Source: Hippasteria phrygiana (Eukaryota > Echinodermata > Asteroidea > Valvatida > Goniasteridae). Taken from it: 64,000 bases of DNA. The number at the start of each line of letters is the position of its first letter. Position 1 is the stretch's first letter. The DNA is taken from the NCBI GenBank assembly GCA_037893225.1, contig JAZGUH010000090.1:1-64000 (forward strand). Reading direction: 5' to 3'. The notes under the pieces are model-generated. The model saw only the letters and a program-made list of their open reading frames with translations. It made no database searches and was not told where the DNA came from. Positions 26,455-41,500 of the stretch are shown here, in pieces. Both the position numbers and the translations under genes were made by a program.

Positions 26455-28792
26455 CCATACCCCAGGGAATTTGACATGCATGGAGCAATAAATAAAAGGT
26501 AATCTGCACACAGATGGTGGCCGGGAAGAAAATAAACATTGCGAGGTTTGAATTTTCTCCACAAGTGTTAACTCTAAGAAGCCGCCGATAATTGCAACAT
26601 GTAGCGCCAGATCTAAGCTATCCATACATGTCAAAATTACTGAATTTGGTTGATATTTCATGCAATTATGAATTAGTAAAGCAAGTCCATACCCCAGGGA
26701 ATTTGACATGCATGGAGCAATAAATAGACGGTAACATGTACACAGATGTTGGCCGGAAAGAAAATAAACATTGCGAGGTTTGAATTTTCTCCACAAGTTT
26801 TAACTCTAAGAAGCCGCCGATAATTGCAACATGTAGCGCCAGATCTAAGCTATCCATACATGTCAAAATTACTGAATTTGGTTGATATTTCATGCAATTA
26901 TGAATGAGTAAAGCAAGTCATACCCTAGGGAATTTGACAGGCATGGATCAATAAATAGAAGGTAATATGCACACAGATGTTGGCCGGAAAGAAAATACAC
27001 ATTGCGAGGTTTGAATTTTCTCCACACGTTTTAACTCTAAGAAGCCGCCGATAATTGCAACATGTAGCGCCAGATCTAAGCTATCCATACTTGTCAAAAT
27101 TACTGAATTTGGTTGATATTTCATGCAATTATGAATGAGTAAAGCAAGTCCATACCCCAGGGAATTTGACATGCATGGAGCAATAAATAGACGGTAACAT
27201 GTACACAGATGTTGGCCGGAAAGAAAATAAACATTGCGAGGTTTGAATTTTCTCCACAAGTTTTAACTCTAGGAAGCCGCCGATGATTGCAACATGTAGC
27301 GCCAGATCTAAGCTATCCATACATGTCAACATTACTGTATTTGGTTTATATTTCATGCAATTATGAATGAGTAAAGCAAGTCCATACCCCAGGGAATTTG
27401 ACAGGCATGGAGCAATAAATAAAAGGTAATCTGCACACAGATGGTGGCCGGGAAGAAAATAAACATTGCGAGGTTTGAATTTTCTCCACAAGTTTTAACT
27501 CTAAGAAGCCGCCGATAATTGCAACATGTAGCGCCAGATCTAAGCTATCTATACATGTCAAAATTACTGAATTTGGTTTATATTTCATGCAATTATGAAT
27601 GAGTAAAGCAAGTCCATACCCCAGGGAATTTGACATGCATGGTGCAATAAATAGACGGTAACATGTACACAGATGTTGGCCGGAAAGAAAATAAACATTG
27701 CGAGGTTTGAATTTTCTCCACAAGTTTTAACTCTAAGAAGCCGCCGATAATTGCAACATGTAGCGCCAGATGTAAGCTATCCATACATGTCAAAATTACT
27801 GAATTTGGTTGATATTTCATGCAATTATGAATGAGTAAAGCAAGTCCATACCCCAGGGAATTTGACAGGCATGGAGCAATAAATAAAAGGTAATCTGCAC
27901 ACAGATGGTGGCCGGGAAGAAAATAAACATTGCGAGGTTTGAATTTTCTCCACAAGTGTTAACTCTAAGAAGCCGCCGATAATTGCAACATGTAGCGCCA
28001 GATCTAAGCTATCCATACATGTCAAAATTACTGAATTTGGTTGATATTTCATGCAATTATGAATTAGTAAAGCAAGTCCATACCCCAGGGAATTTGACAT
28101 GCATGGAGCAATAAATAGACGGTAACATGTACACAGATGTTGGCCGGAAAGAAAATAAACATTGCGAGGTTTGAATTTTCTCCACAAGTTTTAACTCTAA
28201 GAAGCCGCCGATAATTGCAACATGTAGCGCCAGATCTAAGCTATCCATACATGTCAAAATTACTGAATTTGGTTGATATTTCATGCAATTATGAATGAGT
28301 AAAGCAAGTCATACCCTAGGGAATTTGACAGGCATGGATCAATAAATAGAAGGTAATATGCACACAGATGTTGGCCGGAAAGAAAATACACATTGCGAGG
28401 TTTGAATTTTCTCCACACGTTTTAACTCTAAGAAGCCGCCGATAATTGCAACATGTAGCGCCAGATCTAAGCTATCCATACTTGTCAAAATTACTGAATT
28501 TGGTTGATATTTCATGCAATTATGAATGAGTAAAGCAAGTCCATACCCCAGGGAATTTGACATGCATGGAGCAATAAATAGACGGTAACATGTACACAGA
28601 TGTTGGCCGGAAAGAAAATAAACATTGCGAGGTTTGAATTTTCTCCACAAGTTTTAACTCTAGGAAGCCGCCGATGATTGCAACATGTAGCGCCAGATCT
28701 AAGCTATCCATACATGTCAACATTACTGTATTTGGTTTATATTTCATGCAATTATGAATGAGTAAAGCAAGTCATACCCCAGGGAATTTGAC
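26455..28792. repeat. 6-mer HOR with gaattag and ggatcaat markers, period 1,391 bp
   Basis: From 26455 the units read K/D hybrid, B, E*, F, C, D. From 27846 they read K, B, E*, F. The register is fixed by gaattagtaa at the K-B junction (about 26670 and 28061) and by ccctaggg plus ggatcaat in E* (about 26947 and 28338), both 1,391 bp apart. The first unit has K features with gacatgc in place of gacaggc. The D unit near 27772 has agatgt instead of agatct, the only loss of the BglII-type site I noticed. The B-E* pair with the same markers recurs at 38.5, 44.0, 46.1 and 53.8 kb. Confidence 0.82.
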
Positions 28793-29467
28793 AGGCATGG
28801 AGCAATAAATAGAAGGTAATATGTACACAGATGTTGGCCGGAAAGAAAATAAACATTGCGAGGTTTGAATTTTCTCCACAAGTTTTAACTCTAAGAAGCC
28901 GCCGATAATTGCAACATGTAGCGCCAGATCTAAGCTATCCATACATGTCAAAATTACTGAATTTGGTTGATATTTCATGCAATTATGAATGAGTATAGCA
29001 AGTCCATACCCCAGGGAATTTGACAGGCATGGAGCAATAAATAAAAGGTAATCTGCACACAGATGGTGGCCGGGAAGAAAATAAACATTGCGAGGTTTGA
29101 ATTTTCTCCACAAGTGTTAACTCTAAGAAGCCGCCGATAATTGCAACATGTAGCGCCAGATCTAAGCTATCCATACATGTGAAAATTACTGAATTTGGTT
29201 GATATTTCATGCAATTATGAATGAGTAAAGCAAGTCCATACCCCAGGGAATTTGACAGGCATGGAGCAATAAATAAAAGGTAATCTGCACACAGATGGTG
29301 GCCGGGAAGAAAATAAACATTGCGAGGTTTGAATTTTCTCCACAAGTGTTAACTCTAAGAAGCCGCCGATAATTGCAACATGTAGCGCCAGATCTAAGCT
29401 ATCCATACATGTCAAAATTACTGAATTTGGTTGATATTTCATGCAATTATGAATGAGTAAAGCAAGT
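28793..29467. repeat. A-K(gtgaaaa)-K cassette
   Basis: Three units with the same order and variants as at about 25.1, 42.2 and 44.8 kb. The first K carries catgtgaaaatt at about 29178. A private substitution at 28996 (gagtatagc for gagtaaagc) lies near the junction. This cassette marks the left edge of the 5-mer domain. Confidence 0.75.
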
Positions 29468-32400
29468 CCATACCCCAGGGAATTTGACATGCATGGAGCA
29501 ATAAATAGACGGTAACATGTACACAGATGTTGGCCGGAAAGAAAATAAACATTGCGAGGTTTGAATTTTCTCCACAAGTTTTAACTCTAGGAAGCCGCCG
29601 ATGATTGCAACATGTAGCGCCAGATCTAAGCTATCCATACATGTCAACATTACTGTATTTGGTTTATATTTCATGCAATTATGAATGAGTAAAGCAAGTC
29701 ATACCCCAGGGAATTTGACAGGCATGGAGCAATAAATAAAAGGTAATCTGCACACAGATGGTGGCCGGGAAGAAAATAAACATTGCGAGGTTTGAATTTT
29801 CTCCACAAGTGTTAACTCTAAGAAGCCGCCGATAATTGCAACATGTAGCGCCAGATCTAAGCTATCCATACATGTCAAAATTACTGAATTTGGTTGATAT
29901 TTCATGCAATTATGAATGAGTAAAGCAAGTCCATACCCCAGGGAATTTGACAGGCATGGAGCAATAAATAAAAGGTAATCTGCACACAGATGGTGGCCGG
30001 GAAGAAAATAAACATTGCGAGGTTTGAATTTTCTCCACAAGTTTTAACTCTAAGAAGCCGCCGATAATTGCAACATGTAGCGCCAGATCTAAGCTATCTA
30101 TACATGTCAAAATTACTGAATTTGGTTGATATTTCATGCAATTATGAATGAGTAAAGCAAGTCCATACCCCAGGGAATTTGACATGCATGGTGCAATAAA
30201 TAGACGGTAACATGTACACAGATGTTGGCCGGAAAGAAAATAAACATTGCGAGGTTTGAATTTTCTCCACAAGTTTTAACTCTAAGAAGCCGCCGATAAT
30301 TGCAACATGTAGCGCCAGATCTAAGCTATCCATACATGTCAAAATTACTGAATTTGGTTGATATTTCATGCAATTATGAATGAGTAAAGCAAGTCCATAC
30401 CCCAGGGAATTTGACAGGCATGGAGCAATAAATAAAAGGTAATCTGCACACAGATGGTGGCCGGGAAGAAAATAAACATTGCGAGGTTTGAATTTTCTCC
30501 ACAAGTGTTAACTCTAAGAAGCCGCCGATAATTGCAACATGTAGCGCCAGATCTAAGCTATCCATACATGTCAAAATTACTGAATTTGGTTGATATTTCA
30601 TGCAATTATGAATGAGTAAAGCAAGTCCATACCCCAGGGAATTTGACATGCATGGAGCAATAAATAGACGGTAACATGTACACAGATGTTGGCCGGAAAG
30701 AAAATAAACATTGCGAGGTTTGAATTTTCTCCACAAGTTTTAACTCTAGGAAGCCGCCGATGATTGCAACATGTAGCGCCAGATCTAAGCTATCCATACA
30801 TGTCAACATTACTGTATTTGGTTTATATTTCATGCAATTATGAATGAGTAAAGCAAGTCATACCCCAGGGAATTTGACAGGCATGGAGCAATAAATAAAA
30901 GGTAATCTGCACACAGATGGTGGCCGGGAAGAAAATAAACATTGCGAGGTTTGAATTTTCTCCACAAGTGTTAACTCTAAGAAGCCGCCGATAATTGCAA
31001 CATGTAGCGCCAGATCTAAGCTATCCATACATGTCAAAATTACTGAATTTGGTTGATATTTCATGCAATTATGAATGAGTAAAGCAAGTCCATACCCCAG
31101 GGAATTTGACAGGCATGGAGCAATAAATAAAAGGTAATCTGCACACAGATGGTGGCCGGGAAGAAAATAAACATTGCGAGGTTTGAATTTTCTCCACAAG
31201 TTTTAACTCTAAGAAGCCGCCGATAATTGCAACATGTAGCGCCAGATCTAAGCTATCTATACATGTCAAAATTACTGAATTTGGTTGATATTTCATGCAA
31301 TTATGAATGAGTAAAGCAAGTCCATACCCCAGGGAATTTGACATGCATGGTGCAATAAATAGACGGTAACATGTACACAGATGTTGGCCGGAAAGAAAAT
31401 AAACATTGCGAGGTTTGAATTTTCTCCACAAGTTTTAACTCTAAGAAGCCGCCGATAATTGCAACATGTAGCGCCAGATCTAAGCTATCCATACATGTCA
31501 AAATTACTGAATTTGGTTGATATTTCATGCAATTATGAATGAGTAAAGCAAGTCCATACCCCAGGGAATTTGACAGGCATGGAGCAATAAATAAAAGGTA
31601 ATCTGCACACAGATGGTGGCCGGGAAGAAAATAAACATTGCGAGGTTTGAATTTTCTCCACAAGTTTTAACTCTAGGAAGCCGCCGATGATTGCAACATG
31701 TAGCGCCAGATCTAAGCTATCCATACATGTCAAAATTACTGAATTTGGTTGATATTTCATGCAATTATGAATGAGTAAAGCAAGTCCATACCCCAGGGAA
31801 TTTGACATGCATGGAGCAATAAATAGACGGTAACATGTACACAGATGTTGGCCGGAAAGAAAATAAACATTGCGAGGTTTGAATTTTCTCCACAAGTTTT
31901 AACTCTAGGAAGCCGCCGATGATTGCAACATGTAGCGCCAGATCTAAGCTATCCATACATGTCAACATTACTGTATTTGGTTTATATTTCATGCAATTAT
32001 GAATGAGTAAAGCAAGTCATACCCCAGGGAATTTGACAGGCATGGAGCAATAAATAAAAGGTAATCTGCACACAGATGGTGGCCGGGAAGAAAATAAACA
32101 TTGCGAGGTTTGAATTTTCTCCACAAGTGTTAACTCTAAGAAGCCGCCGATAATTGCAACATGTAGCGCCAGATCTAAGCTATCCATACATGTCAAAATT
32201 ACTGAATTTGGTTGATATTTCATGCAATTATGAATTAGTAAAGCAAGTCCATACCCCAGGGAATTTGACATGCATGGAGCAATAAATAGACGGTAACATG
32301 TACACAGATGTTGGCCGGAAAGAAAATAAACATTGCGAGGTTTGAATTTTCTCCACAAGTTTTAACTCTAGGAAGCCGCCGATGATTGCAACATGTAGCG

Positions 32401-35400
32401 CCAGATCTAAGCTATCCATACATGTCAACATTACTGTATTTGGTTTATATTTCATGCAATTATGAATGAGTAAAGCAAGTCCATACCCCAGGGAATTTGA
32501 CATGCATGGAGCAATAAATAGACGGTAACATGTACACAGATGTTGGCCGGAAAGAAAATAAACATTGCGAGGTTTGAATTTTCTCCACAAGTTTTAACTC
32601 TAGGAAGCCGCCGATGATTGCAACATGTAGCGCCAGATCTAAGCTATCCATACATGTCAACATTACTGTATTTGGTTTATATTTCATGCAATTATGAATG
32701 AGTAAAGCAAGTCATACCCCAGGGAATTTGACAGGCATGGAGCAATAAATAAAAGGTAATCTGCACACAGATGGTGGCCGGGAAGAAAATAAACATTGCG
32801 AGGTTTGAATTTTCTCCACAAGTGTTAACTCTAAGAAGCCGCCGATAATTGCAACATGTAGCGCCAGATCTAAGCTATCCATACATGTCAAAATTACTGA
32901 ATTTGGTTGATATTTCATGCAATTATGAATGAGTAAAGCAAGTCCATACCCCAGGGAATTTGACAGGCATGGAGCAATAAATAAAAGGTAATCTGCACAC
33001 AGATGGTGGCCGGGAAGAAAATAAACATTGCGAGGTTTGAATTTTCTCCACAAGTTTTAACTCTAAGAAGCCGCCGATAATTGCAACATGTAGCGCCAGA
33101 TCTAAGCTATCTATACATGTCAAAATTACTGAATTTGGTTGATATTTCATGCAATTATGAATGAGTAAAGCAAGTCCATACCCCAGGGAATTTGACATGC
33201 ATGGTGCAATAAATAGACGGTAACATGTACACAGATGTTGGCCGGAAAGAAAATAAACATTGCGAGGTTTGAATTTTCTCCACAAGTTTTAACTCTAAGA
33301 AGCCGCCGATAATTGCAACATGTAGCGCCAGATCTAAGCTATCCATACATGTCAAAATTACTGAATTTGGTTGATATTTCATGCAATTATGAATGAGTAA
33401 AGCAAGTCCATACCCCAGGGAATTTGACAGGCATGGAGCAATAAATAAAAGGTAATCTGCACACAGATGGTGGCCGGGAAGAAAATAAACATTGCGAGGT
33501 TTGAATTTTCTCCACAAGTGTTAACTCTAAGAAGCCGCCGATAATTGCAACATGTAGCGCCAGATCTAAGCTATCCATACATGTCAAAATTACTGAATTT
33601 GGTTGATATTTCATGCAATTATGAATGAGTAAAGCAAGTCCATACCCCAGGGAATTTGACATGCATGGAGCAATAAATAGACGGTAACATGTACACAGAT
33701 GTTGGCCGGAAAGAAAATAAACATTGCGAGGTTTGAATTTTCTCCACAAGTTTTAACTCTAGGAAGCCGCCGATGATTGCAACATGTAGCGCCAGATCTA
33801 AGCTATCCATACATGTCAACATTACTGTATTTGGTTTATATTTCATGCAATTATGAATGAGTAAAGCAAGTCATACCCCAGGGAATTTGACAGGCATGGA
33901 GCAATAAATAAAAGGTAATCTGCACACAGATGGTGGCCGGGAAGAAAATAAACATTGCGAGGTTTGAATTTTCTCCACAAGTGTTAACTCTAAGAAGCCG
34001 CCGATAATTGCAACATGTAGCGCCAGATCTAAGCTATCCATACATGTCAAAATTACTGAATTTGGTTGATATTTCATGCAATTATGAATGAGTAAAGCAA
34101 GTCCATACCCCAGGGAATTTGACATGCATGGAGCAATAAATAGACGGTAACATGTACACAGATGTTGGCCGGAAAGAAAATAAACATTGCGAGGTTTGAA
34201 TTTTCTCCACAAGTTTTAACTCTAAGAAGCCGCCGATAATTGCAACATGTAGCGCCAGATCTAAGCTATCCATACATGTCAAAATTACTGAATTTGGTTG
34301 ATATTTCATGCAATTATGAATGAGTAAAGCAAGTCATACCCTAGGGAATTTGACAGGCATGGATCAATAAATAGAAGGTAATATGCACACAGATGTTGGC
34401 CGGAAAGAAAATACACATTGCGAGGTTTGAATTTTCTCCACAAGTTTTAACTCTAAGAAGCCGCCGATAATTGCAACATGTAGCGCCAGATCTAAGCTAT
34501 CCATACATGTCAAAATTACTGAATTTGGTTGATATTTCATGCAATTATGAATGAGTAAAGCAAGTCCATACCCCAGGGAATTTGACATGCATGGAGCAAT
34601 AAATAGACGGTAACATGTACACAGATGTTGGCCGGAAAGAAAATAAACATTGCGAGGTTTGAATTTTCTCCACAAGTTTTAACTCTAGGAAGCCGCCGAT
34701 GATTGCAACATGTAGCGCCAGATCTAAGCTATCCATACATGTCAACATTACTGTATTTGGTTTATATTTCATGCAATTATGAATGAGTAAAGCAAGTCAT
34801 ACCCCAGGGAATTTGACAGGCATGGAGCAATAAATAAAAGGTAATATGTACACAGATGTTGGCCGGAAAGAAAATAAACATTGCGAGGTTTGAATTTTCT
34901 CCACAAGTGTTAACTCTAAGAAGCCGCCGATAATTGCAACATGTAGCGCCAGATCTAAGCTATCCATACATGTCAAAATTACTGAATTTGGTTGATATTT
35001 CATGCAATTATGAATGAGTAAAGCAAGTCCATACCCCAGGGAATTTGACATGCATGGAGCAATAAATAGACGGTAACATGTACACAGATGTTGGCCGGAA
35101 AGAAAATAAACATTGCGAGGTTTGAATTTTCTCCACAAGTTTTAACTCTAGGAAGCCGCCGATGATTGCAACATGTAGCGCCAGATCTAAGCTATCCATA
35201 CATGTCAACATTACTGTATTTGGTTTATATTTCATGCAATTATGAATGAGTAAAGCAAGTCATACCCCAGGGAATTTGACAGGCATGGAGCAATAAATAA
35301 AAGGTAATCTGCACACAGATGGTGGCCGGGAAGAAAATAAACATTGCGAGGTTTGAATTTTCTCCACAAGTGTTAACTCTAAGAAGCCGCCGATAATTGC

Positions 35401-38400
35401 AACATGTAGCGCCAGATCTAAGCTATCCATACATGTCAAAATTACTGAATTTGGTTGATATTTCATGCAATTATGAATGAGTAAAGCAAGTCCATACCCC
35501 AGGGAATTTGACAGGCATGGAGCAATAAATAAAAGGTAATCTGCACACAGATGGTGGCCGGGAAGAAAATAAACATTGCGAGGTTTGAATTTTCTCCACA
35601 AGTTTTAACTCTAAGAAGCCGCCGATAATTGCAACATGTAGCGCCAGATCTAAGCTATCTATACATGTCAAAATTACTGAATTTGGTTGATATTTCATGC
35701 AATTATGAATGAGTAAAGCAAGTCCATACCCCAGGGAATTTGACATGCATGGTGCAATAAATAGACGGTAACATGTACACAGATGTTGGCCGGAAAGAAA
35801 ATAAACATTGCGAGGTTTGAATTTTCTCCACAAGTTTTAACTCTAAGAAGCCGCCGATAATTGCAACATGTAGCGCCAGATCTAAGCTATCCATACATGT
35901 CAAAATTACTGAATTTGGTTGATATTTCATGCAATTATGAATGAGTAAAGCAAGTCCATACCCCAGGGAATTTGACAGGCATGGAGCAATAAATAAAAGG
36001 TAATCTGCACACAGATGGTGGCCGGGAAGAAAATAAACATTGCGAGGTTTGAATTTTCTCCACAAGTGTTAACTCTAAGAAGCCGCCGATAATTGCAACA
36101 TGTAGCGCCAGATCTAAGCTATCCATACATGTCAAAATTACTGAATTTGGTTGATATTTCATGCAATTATGAATGAGTAAAGCAAGTCCATACCCCAGGG
36201 AATTTGACATGCATGGAGCAATAAATAGACGGTAACATGTACACAGATGTTGGCCGGAAAGAAAATAAACATTGCGAGGTTTGAATTTTCTCCACAAGTT
36301 TTAACTCTAGGAAGCCGCCGATGATTGCAACATGTAGCGCCAGATCTAAGCTATCCATACATGTCAACATTACTGTATTTGGTTTATATTTCATGCAATT
36401 ATGAATGAGTAAAGCAAGTCATACCCCAGGGAATTTGACAGGCATGGAGCAATAAATAAAAGGTAATCTGCACACAGATGGTGGCCGGGAAGAAAATAAA
36501 CATTGCGAGGTTTGAATTTTCTCCACAAGTGTTAACTCTAAGAAGCCGCCGATAATTGCAACATGTAGCGCCAGATCTAAGCTATCCATACATGTCAAAA
36601 TTACTGAATTTGGTTTATATTTCATGCAATTATGAATGAGTAAAGCAAGTCCATACCCCAGGGAATTTGACATGCATGGTGCAATAAATAGACGGTAACA
36701 TGTACACAGATGTTGGCCGGAAAGAAAATAAACATTGCGAGGTTTGAATTTTCTCCACAAGTTTTAACTCTAAGAAGCCGCCGATAATTGCAACATGTAG
36801 CGCCAGATCTAAGCTATCCATACATGTCAAAATTACTGAATTTGGTTTATATTTCATGCAATTATGAATGAGTAAAGCAAGTCCATACCCCAGGGAATTT
36901 GACATGCATGGTGCAATAAATAGACGGTAACATGTACACAGATGTTGGCCGGAAAGAAAATAAACATTGCGAGGTTTGAATTTTCTCCACAAGTTTTAAC
37001 TCTAAGAAGCCGCCGATAATTGCAACATGTAGCGCCAGATCTAAGCTATCCATACATGTCAAAATTACTGAATTTGGTTGATATTTCATGCAATTATGAA
37101 TGAGTAAAGCAAGTCCATACCCCAGGGAATTTGACAGGCATGGAGCAATAAATAAAAGGTAATCTGCACACAGATGGTGGCCGGGAAGAAAATAAACATT
37201 GCGAGGTTTGAATTTTCTCCACAAGTGTTAACTCTAAGAAGCCGCCGATAATTGCAACATGTAGCGCCAGATCTAAGCTATCCATACATGTCAAAATTAC
37301 TGAATTTGGTTGATATTTCATGCAATTATGAATGAGTAAAGCAAGTCCATACCCCAGGGAATTTGACATGCATGGAGCAATAAATAGACGGTAACATGTA
37401 CACAGATGTTGGCCGGAAAGAAAATAAACATTGCGAGGTTTGAATTTTCTCCACAAGTTTTAACTCTAGGAAGCCGCCGATGATTGCAACATGTAGCGCC
37501 AGATCTAAGCTATCCATATATGTCAACATTACTGTATTTGGTTTATATTTCATGCAATTATGAATGAGTAAAGCAAGTCATACCCCAGGGAATTTGACAG
37601 GCATGGAGCAATAAATAAAAGGTAATCTGCACACAGATGGTGGCCGGGAAGAAAATAAACATTGCGAGGTTTGAATTTTCTCCACAAGTGTTAACTCTAA
37701 GAAGCCGCCGATAATTGCAACATGTAGCGCCAGATCTAAGCTATCCATACATGTCAAAATTACTGAATTTGGTTGATATTTCATGCAATTATGAATGAGT
37801 AAAGCAAGTCCATACCCCAGGGAATTTGACAGGCATGGAGCAATAAATAAAAGGTAATCTGCACACAGATGGTGGCCGGGAAGAAAATAAACATTGCGAG
37901 GTTTGAATTTTCTCCACAAGTTTTAACTCTAAGAAGCCGCCGATAATTGCAACATGTAGCGCCAGATCTAAGCTATCTATACATGTCAAAATTACTGAAT
38001 TTGGTTTATATTTCATGCAATTATGAATGAGTAAAGCAAGTCCATACCCCAGGGAATTTGACATGCATGGTGCAATAAATAGACGGTAACATGTACACAG
38101 ATGTTGGCCGGAAAGAAAATAAACATTGCGAGGTTTGAATTTTCTCCACAAGTTTTAACTCTAAGAAGCCGCCGATAATTGCAACATGTAGCGCCAGATC
38201 TAAGCTATCCATACATGTCAACATTACTGAATTTGGTTGATATTTCATGCAATTATGAATGAGTAAAGCAAGTCCATACCCCAGGGAATTTGACAGGCAT
38301 GGAGCAATAAATAAAAGGTAATCTGCACACAGATGGTGGCCGGGAAGAAAATAAACATTGCGAGGTTTGAATTTTCTCCACAAGTGTTAACTCTAAGAAG

Positions 38401-38505
38401 CCGCCGATAATTGCAACATGTAGCGCCAGATCTAAGCTATCCATACATGTCAAAATTACTGAATTTGGTTGATATTTCATGCAATTATGAATTAGTAAAG
38501 CAAGT
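29468..38505. repeat. 5-mer HOR domain F-K-C-D-K, period 1,159 bp
   Basis: Copies start at F units 29468, 30627, 32481, 35029 and 37347, each F, K, C, D, K (one 231-bp and four 232-bp units). The second copy has a fifth unit with gttttaac, ctagg and gatgatt instead of the normal K features. Two imperfect stretches break the pattern. From 31786 the order is F, K, F. From 33640 it is F, K, B, an E*-like unit without catacttg or cacacg, F, and a K/A hybrid. The copy at 36188 is F, K, D, D, K, lacking C and with two adjacent D units. Canonical E is absent from the whole domain. A private change catatatg lies at 37519. Confidence 0.86.
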
Positions 38506-41500
38506 CCATACCCCAGGGAATTTGACATGCATGGAGCAATAAATAGACGGTAACATGTACACAGATGTTGGCCGGAAAGAAAATAAACATTGCGAGGTTT
38601 GAATTTTCTCCACAAGTTTTAACTCTAAGAAGCCGCCGATAATTGCAACATGTAGCGCCAGATCTAAGCTATCCATACATGTCAAAATTACTGAATTTGG
38701 TTGATATTTCATGCAATTATGAATGAGTAAAGCAAGTCATACCCTAGGGAATTTGACAGGCATGGATCAATAAATAGAAGGTAATATGCACACAGATGTT
38801 GGCCGGGAAGAAAATAAACATTGCGAGGTTTGAATTTTCTCCACAAGTTTTAACTCTAAGAAGCCGCCGATGATTGCAACATGTAGCGCCAGATCTAAGC
38901 TATCCATACATGTCAAAATTACTGAATTTGGTTGATATTTCATGCAATTATGAATGAGTAAAGCAAGTCCATACCCCAGGGAATTTGACATGCATGGAGC
39001 AATAAATAGACGGTAACATGTACACAGATGTTGGCCGGAAAGAAAATAAACATTGCGAGGTTTGAATTTTCTCCACAAGTTTTAACTCTAAGAAGCCGCC
39101 GATAATTGCAACATGTAGCGCCAGATCTAAGCTATCCATACATGTCAAAATTACTGAATTTGGTTGATATTTCATGCAATTATGAATGAGTAAAGCAAGT
39201 CCATACCCCAGGGAATTTGACAGGCATGGAGCAATAAATAAAAGGTAATCTGCACACAGATGGTGGCCGGGAAGAAAATAAACATTGCGAGGTTTGAATT
39301 TTCTCCACAAGTTTTAACTCTAAGAAGCCGCCGATAATTGCAACATGTAGCGCCAGATCTAAGCTATCTATACATGTCAAAATTACTGAATTTGGTTTAT
39401 ATTTCATGCAATTATGAATGAGTAAAGCAAGTCCATACCCCAGGGAATTTGACATGCATGGTGCAATAAATAGACGGTAACATGTACACAGATGTTGGCC
39501 GGAAAGAAAATAAACATTGCGAGGTTTGAATTTTCTCCACAAGTTTTAACTCTAAGAAGCCGCCGATAATTGCAACATGTAGCGCCAGATCTAAGCTATC
39601 CATACATGTCAAAATTACTGAATTTGGTTGATATTTCATGCAATTATGAATGAGTAAAGCAAGTCATACCCCAGGGAATTTGACAGGCATGGAGCAATAA
39701 ATAGAAGGTAATATGCACACAGATGTTGGCCGGAAAGAAAATACACATTGCGAGGTTTGAATTTTCTCCACACGTTTTAACTCTAAGAAGCCGCCGATAA
39801 TTGCAACATGTAGCGCCAGATCTAAGCTATCCATACTTGTCAAAATTACTGAATTTGGTTGATATTTCATGCAATTATGAATGAGTAAAGCAAGTCCATA
39901 CCCCAGGGAATTTGACATGCATGGAGCAATAAATAGACGGTAACATGTACACAGATGTTGGCCGGAAAGAAAATAAACATTGCGAGGTTTGAATTTTCTC
40001 CACAAGTTTTAACTCTAGGAAGCCGCCGATAATTGCAACATGTAGCGCCAGATCTAAGCTATCCATACATGTCAAAATTACTGAATTTTGTTGATATTTC
40101 ATGCAATTATGAATGAGTAAAGCAAGTCATACCCCAGGGAATTTGACATGCATGGAGCAATAAATAGACGGTAACATGTACACAGATGTTGGCCGGAAAG
40201 AAAATAAACATTGCGAGGTTTGAATTTTCTCCACAAGTTTTAACTCTAGGAAGCCGCCGATGATTGCAACATGTAGCGCCAGATCTAAGCTATCCATACA
40301 TGTCAAAATTACTGAATTTGGTTGATATTTCATGCAATTATGAATGAGTAAAGCAAGTCCATACCCCAGGGAATTTGACAGGCATGGAGCAATAAATAGA
40401 AGGTAATATGCACACAGATGTTGGCCGGAAAGAAAATACACATTGCGAGGTTTGAATTTTCTCCACACGTTTTAACTCTAAGAAGCCGCCGATAATTGCA
40501 ACATGTAGCGCCAGATCTAAGCTATCCATACTTGTCAAAATTACTGAATTTGGTTGATATTTCATGCAATTATGAATGAGTAAAGCAAGTCCATACCCCA
40601 GGGAATTTGACATGCATGGAGCAATAAATAGACGGTAACATGTACACAGATGTTGGCCGGAAAGAAAATAAACATTGCGAGGTTTGAATTTTCTCCACAA
40701 GTTTTAACTCTAGGAAGCCGCCGATGATTGCAACATGTAGCGCCAGATCTAAGCTATCCATACATGTCAACATTACTGTATTTGGTTTATATTTCATGCA
40801 ATTATGAATGAGTAAAGCAAGTCATACCCCAGGGAATTTGACATGCATGGAGCAATAAATAGAAGGTAATATGTACACAGATGTTGGCCGGAAAGAAAAT
40901 AAACATTGCGAGGTTTGAATTTTCTCCACAAGTTTTAACTCTAGGAAGCCGCCGATGATTGCAACATGTAGCGCCAGATCTAAGCTATCCATACATGTCA
41001 AAATTACTGAATTTGGTTGATATTTCATGCAATTATGAATGAGTAAAGCAAGTCCATACCCCAGGGAATTTGACATGCATGGAGCAATAAATAGACGGTA
41101 ACATGTACACAGATGTTGGCCGGAAAGAAAATAAACATTGCGAGGTTTGAATTTTCTCCACAAGTTTTAACTCTAGGAAGCCGCCGATGATTGCAACATG
41201 TAGCGCCAGATCTAAGCTATCCATACATGCCAACATTACTGTATTTGGTTTATATTTCATGCAATTATGAATGAGTAAAGCAAGTCATACCCCAGGGAAT
41301 TTGACAGGCATGGAGCAATAAATAAAAGGTAATCTGCACACAGATGGTGGCCGGGAAGAAAATAAACATTGCGAGGTTTGAATTTTCTCCACAAGTGTTA
41401 ACTCTAGGAAGCCGCCGATAATTGCAACATGTAGCGCCAGATCTAAGGTATCCATACATGTCAACATTACTGTATTTGGTTTATATTTCATGCAATTATG

